In this document: positions 14,170 through 21,740 of the stretch, one piece after another | How positions within the stretch are numbered: position 1 is the stretch's first letter | Layout: every line of letters begins with the position of its first letter | NCBI GenBank assembly: GCA_036397815.1 | Contig: DASWIE010000091.1 | Coordinates: 1-27,051 of the forward strand | DNA: 27,051 nt | DNA from: DASQFY01 sp036397815 | GTDB taxonomy: Bacteria; Chloroflexota; Limnocylindria; QHBO01 | Direction: 5' to 3' | The notes under the pieces: generated by a model | Seen by the model: the letters and a program-made list of their open reading frames with translations, nothing else | Databases searched by the model: none | What the model was told of the DNA's origin: nothing | Translations under genes and position numbers: made by a program

Positions 14170-15423
14170 TCATCCGGGTCGCCCCATCCGCCTCGCCACG
14201 AGGGTGGGGTGGAACGTCACGCCGCCGTACGACGTCGCCAGGCCACGCGCCTCCAGGAGCGTCAGGGCGCTCGCCAGGGCGCCCGGTCGAAGGCGCGTGG
14301 GAGCGAGCAGCTCCTCGATGGAAGCCGGCCGCTGAAGCAGTGCATGGAGCACCAGACCCTCCGCTTCGGAGAGGCTGGTGATGCTCACCGGGCGCTCGCC
14401 GCGGGAGAGCCCGATGCCGTTCAGCAGGCCCGCGGGCGAGGTGACGATCACCGCCAGGTGATCCGCGATCAGGCGGTTGCAGCCGCGCGACGCGAGCGCG
14501 TCGATCGGCCCGGGCACCGCGAACACCTCGCGACCGATCTCGGTCGCGGCGGCCGCAGTCAGGAGCGCGCCGGACCGATCCGGAGCCTCGACCACCACCA
14601 CCGCGGCGGCCAGGCCGGCGATGATCCGATTGCGCCGCGCGAAGTCCGGTCGCCCCGGCGCGTGCCGGGGCGCCAGCTCGCTGACCAGCGCCCCGCCGGA
14701 CGCCACGAGCCGCGCGGCCAGGTCGCGGTGACGCGGCGGGTAGACGCGATCCAGCGGGGACGGCAGGACCGCCACGCTCCGGCCGCCGGCCGCCACCGCG
14801 GCCGCGTGCGCCTCGCCGTCGATGCCGATCGCCAGGCCGCTGACCACCGTGACGCCGGCTCGCGCCAGCTCGTCCGCGATCTCGATCGCGGTCGAGCGTC
14901 CGTAACCCGTCGCGCGTCGCGTGCCGACCACTGCCACGGCCGGCCCCTCGAACGCCGCCTGGTCGCCGGCCACGTACAGGACCGGCGGACGCGGGTCGAC
15001 GTTCGCCAGGGCGCTGGGGTAGCGAACGTCGAGCGCGGTCACGACCGATCCGCCCACTCCACGCAACGTGGCATGCACGCGGCGCGCGACGGCGACAGCG
15101 CCGGTGCGACGCAGGCGGCGCAGCCCGTTGCCGGCATCCTCCGGCAACCGCAGCAGCCCATCCAGCATGGCCGGGCCGGCCGCCCATGCGGCGCGCGCCG
15201 AGCCGAACCGGTGGAGCAGCCGTGCGAACCCCACGGGACCGATGCCTGGCACCAGCGAGATGGCGATCCAGTACGGACGCTCAGCCTCGGCGTCGAGCTC
15301 GGCGAGCCGTACGCCGCCCCACCCGGATTCCCTGCCGGCGAACTCCCATTGCCCTACGGTGCGTGGTGGTGGGAGCTGGCTGATCTCGTCGCCCCGCGGC
15401 CCCGACGCGCCGACGCCGATCAT
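14170..15423 (-). CDS. dprA: DNA processing protein DprA
   Basis: A 417-residue DprA/Smf protein. DprA protects incoming single-stranded DNA and loads RecA during natural transformation. It has an N-terminal helix-hairpin-helix-like part (L-V-P-G-I-G-P-V-G-F-A-R-L-L), a Rossmann core with A-V-V-G-T-R-R-A-T-G-Y-G, S-G-L-A-I-G-I-D-G-E-A-H, L-P-S-P-L-D-R-V-Y-P-P-R-H and F-A-R-R-N-R-I-I-A-G-L, and a C-terminal winged-helix part (S-L-S-E-A-E-G-L-V-L-H-A-L-L). The usual G-x-G-x-D-x-x-Y-P-x-x-N is altered here (S-P-L-D-x-x-Y-P-x-x-H). The ATG at 15423 overlaps the comM stop as ATGA, which decides the start over the longer open frame. Confidence 0.93.
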   Translation of the reverse strand: MIGVGASGPRGDEISQLPPPRTVGQWEFAGRESGWGGVRLAELDAEAERPYWIAISLVPGIGPVGFARLLHRFGSARAAWAAGPAMLDGLLRLPEDAGNGLRRLRRTGAVAVARRVHATLRGVGGSVVTALDVRYPSALANVDPRPPVLYVAGDQAAFEGPAVAVVGTRRATGYGRSTAIEIADELARAGVTVVSGLAIGIDGEAHAAAVAAGGRSVAVLPSPLDRVYPPRHRDLAARLVASGGALVSELAPRHAPGRPDFARRNRIIAGLAAAVVVVEAPDRSGALLTAAAATEIGREVFAVPGPIDALASRGCNRLIADHLAVIVTSPAGLLNGIGLSRGERPVSITSLSEAEGLVLHALLQRPASIEELLAPTRLRPGALASALTLLEARGLATSYGGVTFHPTLVARRMGRPG

Positions 15424-16922
15424 GTCGCCGCCTCGGGCCGATAGAAGAGCGCCTCGTCGACGTGCTCCGCGAGCACCAATTCGCTCTCCGCAAGGTCGGC
15501 GATGGTGCGGGCAATCCGCGCGGCCCGATGGAGCCGCCGCGGCGAGAGGCGGAACTTCACCCCTCGGCGCTCGAGCAGCGAGACCACGCTGGCCGGGATC
15601 GCAAGCCGCGGGTCGATGCCTCGAGTTCGCAGCTCCCCATTGGCCATGCCGAGCCGGTCGTGCTGACGCCTCCAGGCCATGCGGATCCGCCGAGCCACGG
15701 CGGCGCTGGGCTCGATGCCATCCACCTCGGCCATCGAGGGCTGGTCGGCCCTGATCCACAGGTCGAGCCGGTCGCGGAGCGGGCCGGAGAGCCGCGCGGC
15801 GTAGCGCCGGGCCGTCGCATCGTCGCACCGGCAGGCGCGCGCCTGGGAGCCGAGCCACCCGCACGGGCACGGGTTGAACGCGGCCAGCAGCGTGAAGCGG
15901 GCGGGCAGCGAGAGCGCGCCCTCGACGCGGGCGATGGTCACCGTGCCGGCCTCCAGCGGCTGGCGCAGGGCATCCAGCGCGTCCGAACGAAATTGGAGCG
16001 CTTCGTCGAGGAGGAGCAGCCCGCGATGGGCAAGAGAGGCTTCGCCGGGTCGCACGCGCGGGCCGCCGCCGACCAGCGCCTGGGTCGAGACGGTGTGATG
16101 CGGAGCGCGGAACGGCCGGCGGCGTAACAGCGGCGCCCGACGGTCGAGCAGGCCGGCAGCCGAGTAGATGCGGCTGACCTCGATCGCCTCGGCGTCCTCG
16201 AGCGGCGGCTGCAGCCCCTCCGCGCAGTGCAGCAGCAGCGTCTTGCCGACGCCCGGCGGGCCAGAGAAGGCCAGGTTATGGCGCCCGGCGATAGCGATCT
16301 CCAGTGCGCGTCGCGCCTCGGGCTGGCCGATCACGTCGCCCAGGTCGGGCACGTCCGCCGGCGGCTCCCAGGCGGGAAGCGGCGTGGGCCGCGAGGGCGG
16401 CAGGCGCCGGACACCGGCGAGATGCGCGACCGCGTCGCCCAGCGTCCTGGCGGCGTGGACGCGCAGTCCTCGCACCGTGGCGGCCTCGATCTCGTCGCCG
16501 GAGGCGACCAACAGGGCGGCCACGCCGGCGTCGCGCGCCGCCGCAGCCATGGCCATCACGCCGGTGATCGGCCGCAGGGCACCGTCGAGCGCCAGCTCGC
16601 CGACCAGCGCGGTCGCGGCCAGACCCTTCGTCGCGTTCAGCTGGCCGGAGGCGGCGAGGATGCCGACCGCGATTGCCAGGTCGTAGCCGGTGCCGTCCTT
16701 CGGCAGATCGGCAGGCGAGAGGTTGACGGTGATCCGCCGCGCGGGGAGCTCGAAGCCACTGTTGCGCAGCGCGCTGCGCACGCGCTCGCGCGCCTCCTGC
16801 ACCTGGCTGCCAGCCAGCCCGACGATGGTCAGCGACGGCAGCCCGAACGCTACGTCGACCTCGACCCGTACCGGGACACCCTCGACTCCGAGGAGCGAGG
16901 CGCTCAACGCCTGGGCCAGCAT
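15420..16922 (-). CDS. comM: ComM/YifB-family Mg-chelatase-like AAA+ helicase
   Basis: A 500-residue protein with the YifB layout: an N-terminal ribosomal-S5-like/Lon-protease-like domain (F-G-L-P-S-L-T-I-V-G-L, R-R-I-T-V-N-L-S-P-A-D), then a Mg-chelatase AAA domain with Walker A G-P-P-G-V-G-K-T at residues 221-228, R-P-F-R-A-P-H-H-T-V-S, Walker B L-L-L-L-D-E-A-L-Q-F, the cysteine-bearing F-N-P-C-P-C-G-W with C-R-C-D, and a C-terminal helical lid (S-P-R-R-L-H-R-A-A-R-I-A-R-T). ComM is a branch-migration helicase that helps recombination of transformed DNA. Walker B is commonly L-F-L-D-E-L-P-E-F in the family, so A-L-Q-F is a small deviation. It is coupled to dprA by an ATGA overlap. A GAGGA lies before the ATG. 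Confidence 0.94.
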   Translation of the reverse strand: MLAQALSASLLGVEGVPVRVEVDVAFGLPSLTIVGLAGSQVQEARERVRSALRNSGFELPARRITVNLSPADLPKDGTGYDLAIAVGILAASGQLNATKGLAATALVGELALDGALRPITGVMAMAAAARDAGVAALLVASGDEIEAATVRGLRVHAARTLGDAVAHLAGVRRLPPSRPTPLPAWEPPADVPDLGDVIGQPEARRALEIAIAGRHNLAFSGPPGVGKTLLLHCAEGLQPPLEDAEAIEVSRIYSAAGLLDRRAPLLRRRPFRAPHHTVSTQALVGGGPRVRPGEASLAHRGLLLLDEALQFRSDALDALRQPLEAGTVTIARVEGALSLPARFTLLAAFNPCPCGWLGSQARACRCDDATARRYAARLSGPLRDRLDLWIRADQPSMAEVDGIEPSAAVARRIRMAWRRQHDRLGMANGELRTRGIDPRLAIPASVVSLLERRGVKFRLSPRRLHRAARIARTIADLAESELVLAEHVDEALFYRPEAAT

Positions 16923-17045
16923 GGGCGATCCTCGCGGAGGCGAGCCGAGGCCAGGATGCGTGGAAGCAGTGCCGGTCGCCCGCCTGCTCGCCTCCCAAAC
17001 TCCAGCGGCGACCGGCGGAGGCAGGCTACGCGGCGGGGCTTATCG

Positions 17046-17079
17046 GTCCGTTAGCGGCGGGTTATCGCCAGTTACGGAC
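17046..17079. terminator. imperfect hairpin downstream of the cpaE-like gene
   Basis: GTCCGT (17046-17051) pairs with ACGGAC (17074-17079), and inside it GGCG (17056-17059) pairs with CGCC (17066-17069). It sits 25 bases past the stop of the cpaE-like gene, in the 181-base gap before comM. There is no clear T-run, so a termination role is only a possibility. Confidence 0.3.
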
Positions 17080-17103
17080 GGGCGTCAGGTGCACGAACCA
17101 GCG

Positions 17104-18288
17104 TCAGATGCGAACCGGTACGGCGTCGGCCACGAACGCGGCGTCCACCTGGTGCGCGAACTCCGACACGCTGCGACCCAGCGGCGTGTCCGGACGGCTG
17201 GACATGAACGGCTCGCCCGAGTTGAGGGCGCTGATCGCGCCGCGGTACTCGTTGATGACCTGGTGGTCGACCTTCCGGTTCAGCGCTGATTCGGCGTTGT
17301 TGACGTTGATCCCGGTGTAGGCGTTCGATCGGTTCAGGACCAGCTTGACCTTGCCCTTCTCGTAGCCCAGGTGGTCCATCGTCTCGAGCACGAGGCGCAC
17401 GTTCTTCAGGCACGAGAGGTCCGCCGTCATGACGACGAAGATGACGTCCGCCTCGTCGAAGAGCTGCAGGTTGAAGTCGTCGATCGTCTTCACCATGTCG
17501 ATGAAGGTGTAGTCGTACAGCCGCCGGAAGATTTCGAGCAGTCCGGTGAGCGAGGCCGGCTCATTGTGCTGGCGCTCCATCACGATGTCGGCGGCCTCAG
17601 GCGACGGCGGCGCCAGCAGCAGGTCGATGCCGGTGTGGTGGCGGACCATCAGCTTGCGGAGGAGGTCGGCGTCGAGGTCCGGCTCGGTGATGGCATTGAC
17701 CATGGAGGCCGTGTCCAGGCCCAGGTCGAGGAAGACGCGCAGGTCGCCGAACTGGAGGTTGGCGTCGACCAGGGCCGTCCTGCGACGGAGCTCGCGGGAC
17801 AGCGAGATTGCCGAGTTGATGGCGATGGTTGTCGTCCCCACGCCGCCCTTGGCGCCATAGAAGACGCACACCTTGCCGAGGGTTGGCGTGTCGCCACCCG
17901 TCGACGCCGGGGGCCCGCCGCGCGCCAGGAGGGCCTTGATGCGGGCCATCAGCTCCAGGGGATGGAAGGGCTTGACGATGTCGTCATCGGCCCCGGCGCG
18001 CAGCCCTTTCACCCGCTCGCCGACGTCCGCGCCTGCGGTGAGCATGATGATCGGCACCCGGCGATCCTGTTCCGCCGCGCGGATCTGCTGGGTGGCCGCG
18101 TAGCCGTCCAGCTTGGGCATGGCCACGTCCATCAGGATCAGGTCGGGCTGGGTCTCGCGGGCCATCTCCACGCCGGTCGCCCCATCGGACGCGACCAGCA
18201 CCTCGTACCCCTCCTGCTTGAGGGTGAACACGAGGACGCGCTGGATGTTCAGGTCGTCATCGACGACGAGGACTTTCGTGGCAGCCAT
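17104..18288 (-). CDS. receiver-domain CpaE/TadZ-like MinD/ParA ATPase
   Basis: A 394-residue two-domain protein. The receiver domain (residues 1-120) has the acidic pair in V-V-D-D-D, the phosphoacceptor Asp54 in L-I-L-M-D-V-A-M-P, Thr84 and Lys106 in V-K-P-F. After a short Gly/Pro linker comes a deviant Walker A MinD/ParA ATPase with G-A-K-G-G-V-G-T-T-T near 145-154, the switch-like A-L-V-D-A-N-L-Q-F-G-D-L, and a Y-D-Y-T-F-I-D-M segment. CpaE/TadZ proteins position Tad (Flp) pili; the intact phosphorylation residues suggest two-component input, though no kinase lies in the window. TadE/TadG genes at the right edge are consistent but are on the other strand about 7 kb away. A TATAAT lies upstream of the ATG at 18288. 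Confidence 0.92.
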   Translation of the reverse strand: MAATKVLVVDDDLNIQRVLVFTLKQEGYEVLVASDGATGVEMARETQPDLILMDVAMPKLDGYAATQQIRAAEQDRRVPIIMLTAGADVGERVKGLRAGADDDIVKPFHPLELMARIKALLARGGPPASTGGDTPTLGKVCVFYGAKGGVGTTTIAINSAISLSRELRRRTALVDANLQFGDLRVFLDLGLDTASMVNAITEPDLDADLLRKLMVRHHTGIDLLLAPPSPEAADIVMERQHNEPASLTGLLEIFRRLYDYTFIDMVKTIDDFNLQLFDEADVIFVVMTADLSCLKNVRLVLETMDHLGYEKGKVKLVLNRSNAYTGINVNNAESALNRKVDHQVINEYRGAISALNSGEPFMSSRPDTPLGRSVSEFAHQVDAAFVADAVPVRI

Positions 18289-18320
18289 GCAAGACCCCGA
18301 GACGAGTGAATGTCCGCGCG

Positions 18321-18326
18321 ATTATA
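18321..18326 (-). promoter_or_regulatory. perfect -10 hexamer for the REC-CpaE gene
   Basis: A perfect TATAAT on the minus strand ends about 33 bases before the ATG at 18288. No matching -35 is seen 16-18 bases further; that position (about 18344-18349) is inside the palindrome at 18341-18355. This suggests activator-dependent or operator-controlled transcription. Confidence 0.55.
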
Positions 18327-18340
18327 GGGTGGGCGCCCGC

Positions 18341-18355
18341 AAGGGACGGTCCCTT
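18341..18355. promoter_or_regulatory. 15-base perfect palindrome over the -35 region
   Basis: AAGGGAC-G-GTCCCTT is a perfect inverted repeat with a single central base. It covers the expected -35 position of the REC-CpaE promoter and is a good candidate binding site for a dimeric regulator. Confidence 0.5.
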
Positions 18356-18400
18356 CGCAAACGTCCACTTCTTCCTTCTGCCAGACCGATGCCACCGCCT

Positions 18401-18550
18401 GTTGCGCTACGACCGACGAACGTCGCCGAATGCGATCAGGGCGCGGCCTCCGCCGTCATCACGCCACTCCTGGTTGCGCCACGACCGACGAACACCGTTC
18501 GGGGCGCGGAGAACGCGGCCCCGTTCGTCACAGCGCAACTCACGGTTGCA
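18401..18550. repeat. degenerate 72-bp tandem repeat, two units plus the start of a third
   Basis: Two 72-base units begin at 18401 and 18473. Their first 21 bases differ at one position (GTTGCGCTACGACCG... against GTTGCGCCACGACCG...); hand alignment without gaps gives about two thirds identity overall. A further GTTGC follows in phase at 18545. The array occupies most of the 279-base gap between the alpha/beta hydrolase and the REC-CpaE gene. No gene is seen in it. Its function is unknown: a regulatory array or neutral duplication. Confidence 0.65.
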
Positions 18551-18567
18551 CGTGCTCACTACCCTCG

Positions 18568-19521
18568 CTACCCGAGATAGCGCTCCAGGAACGAGAGCAC
18601 GCGTCGCTCGTACTCCTCGCCGCCGACAGCGTGGGCCTCCCCATGGGCCGCGCCCTCGACGACGTACAGCTCCTTTGGCTCATGGGCGGCGTCGAACAGC
18701 CGCTGCGACTGGGTCCAGCTCACCAGCCGATCCTCGCGCGGTGCGATCAGGAGCAGGCCGCGCGGCGCGAGCCGCGACGCCTGGTTGATCGGCTGGCGCA
18801 GGAGGACGCGGGCCCGCGCCGAGGCGGCCAGTACCACCAGCCGGGCCCCGAGCCCGGCCAGCGGATAGCCGCCCTCGCGCATCCGGTTCGAGATCGGGTC
18901 GTGCAGCTCGGCGTACGCGGCGTCGGCCACCACCGCCGCCACCGGCAGATCGGGCGCAGCCATGACCGCCACCGACCCGCCCATGCTGATGCCCATCAGC
19001 GCGATTGGTCCCAGCCCGCGCCCCTGCAGGAACTGCACGGCCGCCGCCACGTCACGCTGCTCCAGCGTGCCGAGCGTGATCGGGGCGTCGTCCGAGTCGC
19101 CGTGCCCGCGGAAGTCGAACTGCAGCACGTTGTAGCGGCGCTGGATCCACGGCACGAACCCCACCAGGTCCGGAAGCCTGTGCCAGCTGAAGCCATGGAG
19201 CAGCACCACGGCGGCGTGCGTCTCTCGTCCGGCGCCGATCAGCCAGCCGGAGAGCGTGACGCCGTCATCGGTTGTGAATCGGACGTCCTCGTAGATCAGC
19301 CCAAGGTCGGCTGGCGTCGCCGGCGCGCCTTGCTCCAGGGGCTCCATGGCGCGTCGTCCCGGTCGCACGATCCGCCGGGAGCCCTCGTAGCTGAGGTAGC
19401 CCAGGTAGCCGAAGGTCGCCGCGGCGACGATGCGGCCGAGCCAGGCGGCCAGGCCGCGTCGGCTCCCCAGGCCCCGGCCGCCCAAGCCCCTGCCCCCGAA
19501 GCGCGACGAGCTGCGCGGCAC
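18568..19521 (-). CDS. membrane-anchored alpha/beta hydrolase
   Basis: A 317-residue serine hydrolase. A Gly/Arg-rich N terminus precedes one hydrophobic stretch (about residues 30-47, R-I-V-A-A-A-T-F-G-Y-L-G-Y-L-S-Y) that may anchor it. The fold shows V-V-L-L-H-G-F-S-W-H (oxyanion region), F-D-F-R-G-H-G-D-S, the nucleophile Ser179 in G-I-S-M-G-G-S, acid Asp264 in A-P-R-E-D-R, and His293 in G-A-A-H-G-E-A. The layout resembles YqkD/BAAT-type hydrolases of unknown substrate. Its GTG start is one base after the stop of the SPFH gene, so the two are probably co-transcribed and may act together at the membrane. Confidence 0.92.
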   Translation of the reverse strand: MPRSSSRFGGRGLGGRGLGSRRGLAAWLGRIVAAATFGYLGYLSYEGSRRIVRPGRRAMEPLEQGAPATPADLGLIYEDVRFTTDDGVTLSGWLIGAGRETHAAVVLLHGFSWHRLPDLVGFVPWIQRRYNVLQFDFRGHGDSDDAPITLGTLEQRDVAAAVQFLQGRGLGPIALMGISMGGSVAVMAAPDLPVAAVVADAAYAELHDPISNRMREGGYPLAGLGARLVVLAASARARVLLRQPINQASRLAPRGLLLIAPREDRLVSWTQSQRLFDAAHEPKELYVVEGAAHGEAHAVGGEEYERRVLSFLERYLG

Positions 19522-19522
19522 G

Positions 19523-20416
19523 TCAGCCGGCGGCGCCGCCCCCGCCCTCGCGAGCCGTGCGCATCGCGCTGGCCAGCGGCTTCGTCAGCTCGGCCAGCTC
19601 CATCGGGATCACCCACTTGGTGGAAGCACCCGCACCCAGGGCCTTCAACGCCTCCAGGTACTGGAGCGCCATCGTCTTCTCGTCGATCCCCTTGGCGGCC
19701 CCGAAGATCGTCTGCAGCGCGCTGGCATAGCCTTCAGCCTGAAGGATCTGTGCCTGGCGATTGCCCTCGGCGCGCAGGATGGCGCTCTGCTTGTCGCCCT
19801 CGGCGACGTTGATCGTCGCCTGGCGCGTGCCCTCCGACTCGGTGATGTTGGCTCGCCGGTTGCGCTCCGCGCTCATCTGGCGGTTCATGGCGTCCTGGAT
19901 GTCGCGCGGCGGCACGATCTCGCGGATCTCGACGTTGGTGATCTTCACGCCCCAGCGATGGGTGACCTCGTCCAGCTTGGTGCGCAGGATGTTGTTGATC
20001 TCCTCGCGCTTGGCCAGCACATCGTCGAGCGGGATGTCGCCGATGACGGCGCGCAACGTCGTGGCCGCCAGGGCCTGCGAGGCGCCGGAGAAGCTCGTGA
20101 CCGCAGTGATCGACTGCTCCGGGTCGAAGACCTTGGAATAGACCAGGAAGTCGATGCTGATCGGCGCGTTGTCCTTGGTGATGCAGGTCTGCTGCGGCAC
20201 CTCGATGTAGAACTCGCGCAGGTCGACGCGCACCGGCTGCTGGATGATCGGCACCAGCAGGATGAGCCCGGGCCCGGCGGATCCGTTCGTCACGCGTCCC
20301 AGCGTGAAGACGACCAGCCGCTCGTACTGGCGCACGATGTTGACGGTGCTGTAGATGAGGAAGAGGACGACGACCAGGACGATCGCCAGGATCGCCAGCG
20401 TGACCGGGTTGTCCAT
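19523..20416 (-). CDS. SPFH/Band-7 (stomatin/paraslipin-like) protein
   Basis: A 297-residue protein with an N-terminal transmembrane segment (L-A-I-L-A-I-V-L-V-V-V-L-F-L-I-Y), then the SPFH core with Q-Y-E-R-L-V-V-F-T-L-G-R, P-G-L-I-L-L-V-P-I-I, V-D-L-R-E-F-Y-I-E-V-P-Q-Q, K-D-N-A-P-I-S-I-D and L-R-A-V-I-G-D-I-P-L-D-D-V-L-A-K-R. A long Glu/Arg/Ala-rich coiled coil follows (M-S-A-E-R-N-R-R-A-N-I-T-E-S-E-G). These proteins form membrane rings linked to proteases; NfeD is a common partner and is encoded upstream on the same strand, separated by two metabolic genes. The ATG at 20416 has GGAGGA ahead, and a promoter candidate lies at 20455-20483. Confidence 0.94.
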   Translation of the reverse strand: MDNPVTLAILAIVLVVVLFLIYSTVNIVRQYERLVVFTLGRVTNGSAGPGLILLVPIIQQPVRVDLREFYIEVPQQTCITKDNAPISIDFLVYSKVFDPEQSITAVTSFSGASQALAATTLRAVIGDIPLDDVLAKREEINNILRTKLDEVTHRWGVKITNVEIREIVPPRDIQDAMNRQMSAERNRRANITESEGTRQATINVAEGDKQSAILRAEGNRQAQILQAEGYASALQTIFGAAKGIDEKTMALQYLEALKALGAGASTKWVIPMELAELTKPLASAMRTAREGGGGAAG

Positions 20417-20454
20417 GGCTCTCGGGAGTTCCTCCGTTGGTGGGCGAGATCCTC

Positions 20455-20483
20455 AGCATAGACCGATGGATTCCGGCAGTCAG
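20455..20483 (-). promoter_or_regulatory. candidate sigma-70-like promoter for the SPFH gene
   Basis: On the minus strand CTGACT (20478-20483) and TATGCT (20455-20460) are separated by 17 bases. The -35 overlaps the stop of the dehydrogenase gene. A GGAGG at 20431-20435 and the ATG at 20416 follow. This would allow the SPFH-hydrolase pair to be expressed separately from the upstream genes. Confidence 0.5.
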
Positions 20484-21727
20484 CCCTCGCCGGGCGCGAA
20501 CACGATCTTGAGCGCCCCGTTCCGTCCGCGGTCAAGTGCCATCGCCATGGCGCCGCGGTACGAATCGAGCCCGAACCGATGTGTGACCAGGTCGCCGAGC
20601 TGCAGGTCCGAGCGCTCGGTCAACAGCCGCATCGCCTCCTCGAAGGTGTGCGGGCGCTCAGGCAGGCTGTCCTCGCGCCCGTAGACGTAGCTGCCGTCGA
20701 TCCGCAGCTCGCGGGTCCACGCCAGCGTCCAATCCAGCCCGCCGAGCTGGCCGGGCCCGCCCACCAGGACCAGCCGCCCGCGCGCGGCGGTCACGCGCAG
20801 GCTAGCATCGAGGCTGCGCCGGTTGCCGACGCAGTCGTAGACCTGGTCGAAGCCGCCGGTCAGCACCACGTCGCCCACGATCGGCTGGTAGCGTCGCGCC
20901 CCGGCGTCGCTCTCCGCCGCCCGGATCGCGCCATCGCCGCTGTCGTGCCGCACCGATACCGCACCCAGCCGCTCGGCCATGCTGGCCTGGGCCGGGTGGC
21001 GCACCAGGATCGTGACCCTTGTCGCCGGCCTGATGAGCCGCAGCGCGGCGAGCGTGCAAAGGCCCAGCGTGCCACCGCCGATCACCAGGACGCGGTCGCC
21101 CGGGGTTGGGGGCCCGGCGAGGACGGCGTGCAGAGCCACGCTGAACGGCTCGATCAGGACCGCCACCTCGTCGGAGAGCGCGTCCGGCACCGGATACAGC
21201 TGGCTGGCGTGGACCAGCATCGCGTCGGACCAGCCGCCCGGCAGGTCGCGGCAATATCCGATCAAAAGGCCCGGCGACAGCGCGCCATCGGCGGCGCGCT
21301 CGCACAGGCTGGGATGGCCCTCGCGGCAGTGCTGACACGGCTCGAGCTCCCGGACGAAGCACGAGATCACCGGGTCGACCACGACCCGCTGTCCCGCCAC
21401 CACGCCCGACCCCTTGCCGGCCTCCTCGACCACTGTGACGACCTCGTGGCCGAGCACCGCCGGGAAGGAGGAGAACGGGGAGAGGATCGGGCTGGCATGG
21501 CCGGTCAGCAGGCCCAGGTCGGTGCCGCAGATCCCGGAGAGCGTCGGCCGCAGGCGCGCCCAGGCGGGACCCGGCAGCTCCGGCGTCGCGAACCGGTGCA
21601 ACTGCAGCCATGGCATCCAGCCCCCGGTCCAGCGCGGCAGCCGGGGACCGAGCAGTCGCAGGGCGTGGTAGTTCAGCGCGGAGGAGCCGAAGCGCAGCCG
21701 CACGCCGCGGACCGATCGATCGGCCAT
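20480..21727 (-). CDS. zinc-dependent medium-chain alcohol dehydrogenase
   Basis: A 415-residue MDR-family dehydrogenase. Catalytic zinc ligands are seen as Cys67 in G-I-C-G-T-D and His94-Glu95 in G-H-E, with a later Glu193 in L-I-E-P. A structural zinc lobe has Cys123, Cys131, Cys134 and Cys142 (C-F-V-R-E-L-E-P-C-Q-H-C). The Rossmann motif is I-G-G-G-T-L-G near 216-222. The protein is longer than usual because of an N-terminal extension of about 50 residues. A 12-base palindrome (CCGATCGATCGG, 21712-21723) overlaps its first codons. It starts 13 bases after the aldolase stop, suggesting the two act in one pathway on an aldehyde or polyol; the substrate is not known. Confidence 0.92.
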   Translation of the reverse strand: MADRSVRGVRLRFGSSALNYHALRLLGPRLPRWTGGWMPWLQLHRFATPELPGPAWARLRPTLSGICGTDLGLLTGHASPILSPFSSFPAVLGHEVVTVVEEAGKGSGVVAGQRVVVDPVISCFVRELEPCQHCREGHPSLCERAADGALSPGLLIGYCRDLPGGWSDAMLVHASQLYPVPDALSDEVAVLIEPFSVALHAVLAGPPTPGDRVLVIGGGTLGLCTLAALRLIRPATRVTILVRHPAQASMAERLGAVSVRHDSGDGAIRAAESDAGARRYQPIVGDVVLTGGFDQVYDCVGNRRSLDASLRVTAARGRLVLVGGPGQLGGLDWTLAWTRELRIDGSYVYGREDSLPERPHTFEEAMRLLTERSDLQLGDLVTHRFGLDSYRGAMAMALDRGRNGALKIVFAPGEG

Positions 21728-21740
21728 TCGTGCTGGCCGA

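Noticed and set aside
12377..15187. Minus-strand open frame of 936 codons
   Set aside because: It lies in another frame across the CAP protein and DprA, both with clear domains. Its translation is Arg/Gly/Pro-rich low-complexity sequence.
18401..18550. CRISPR array
   Set aside because: Only two and a partial unit, similarity spread over the unit and not in a repeat-spacer pattern, and no cas genes.
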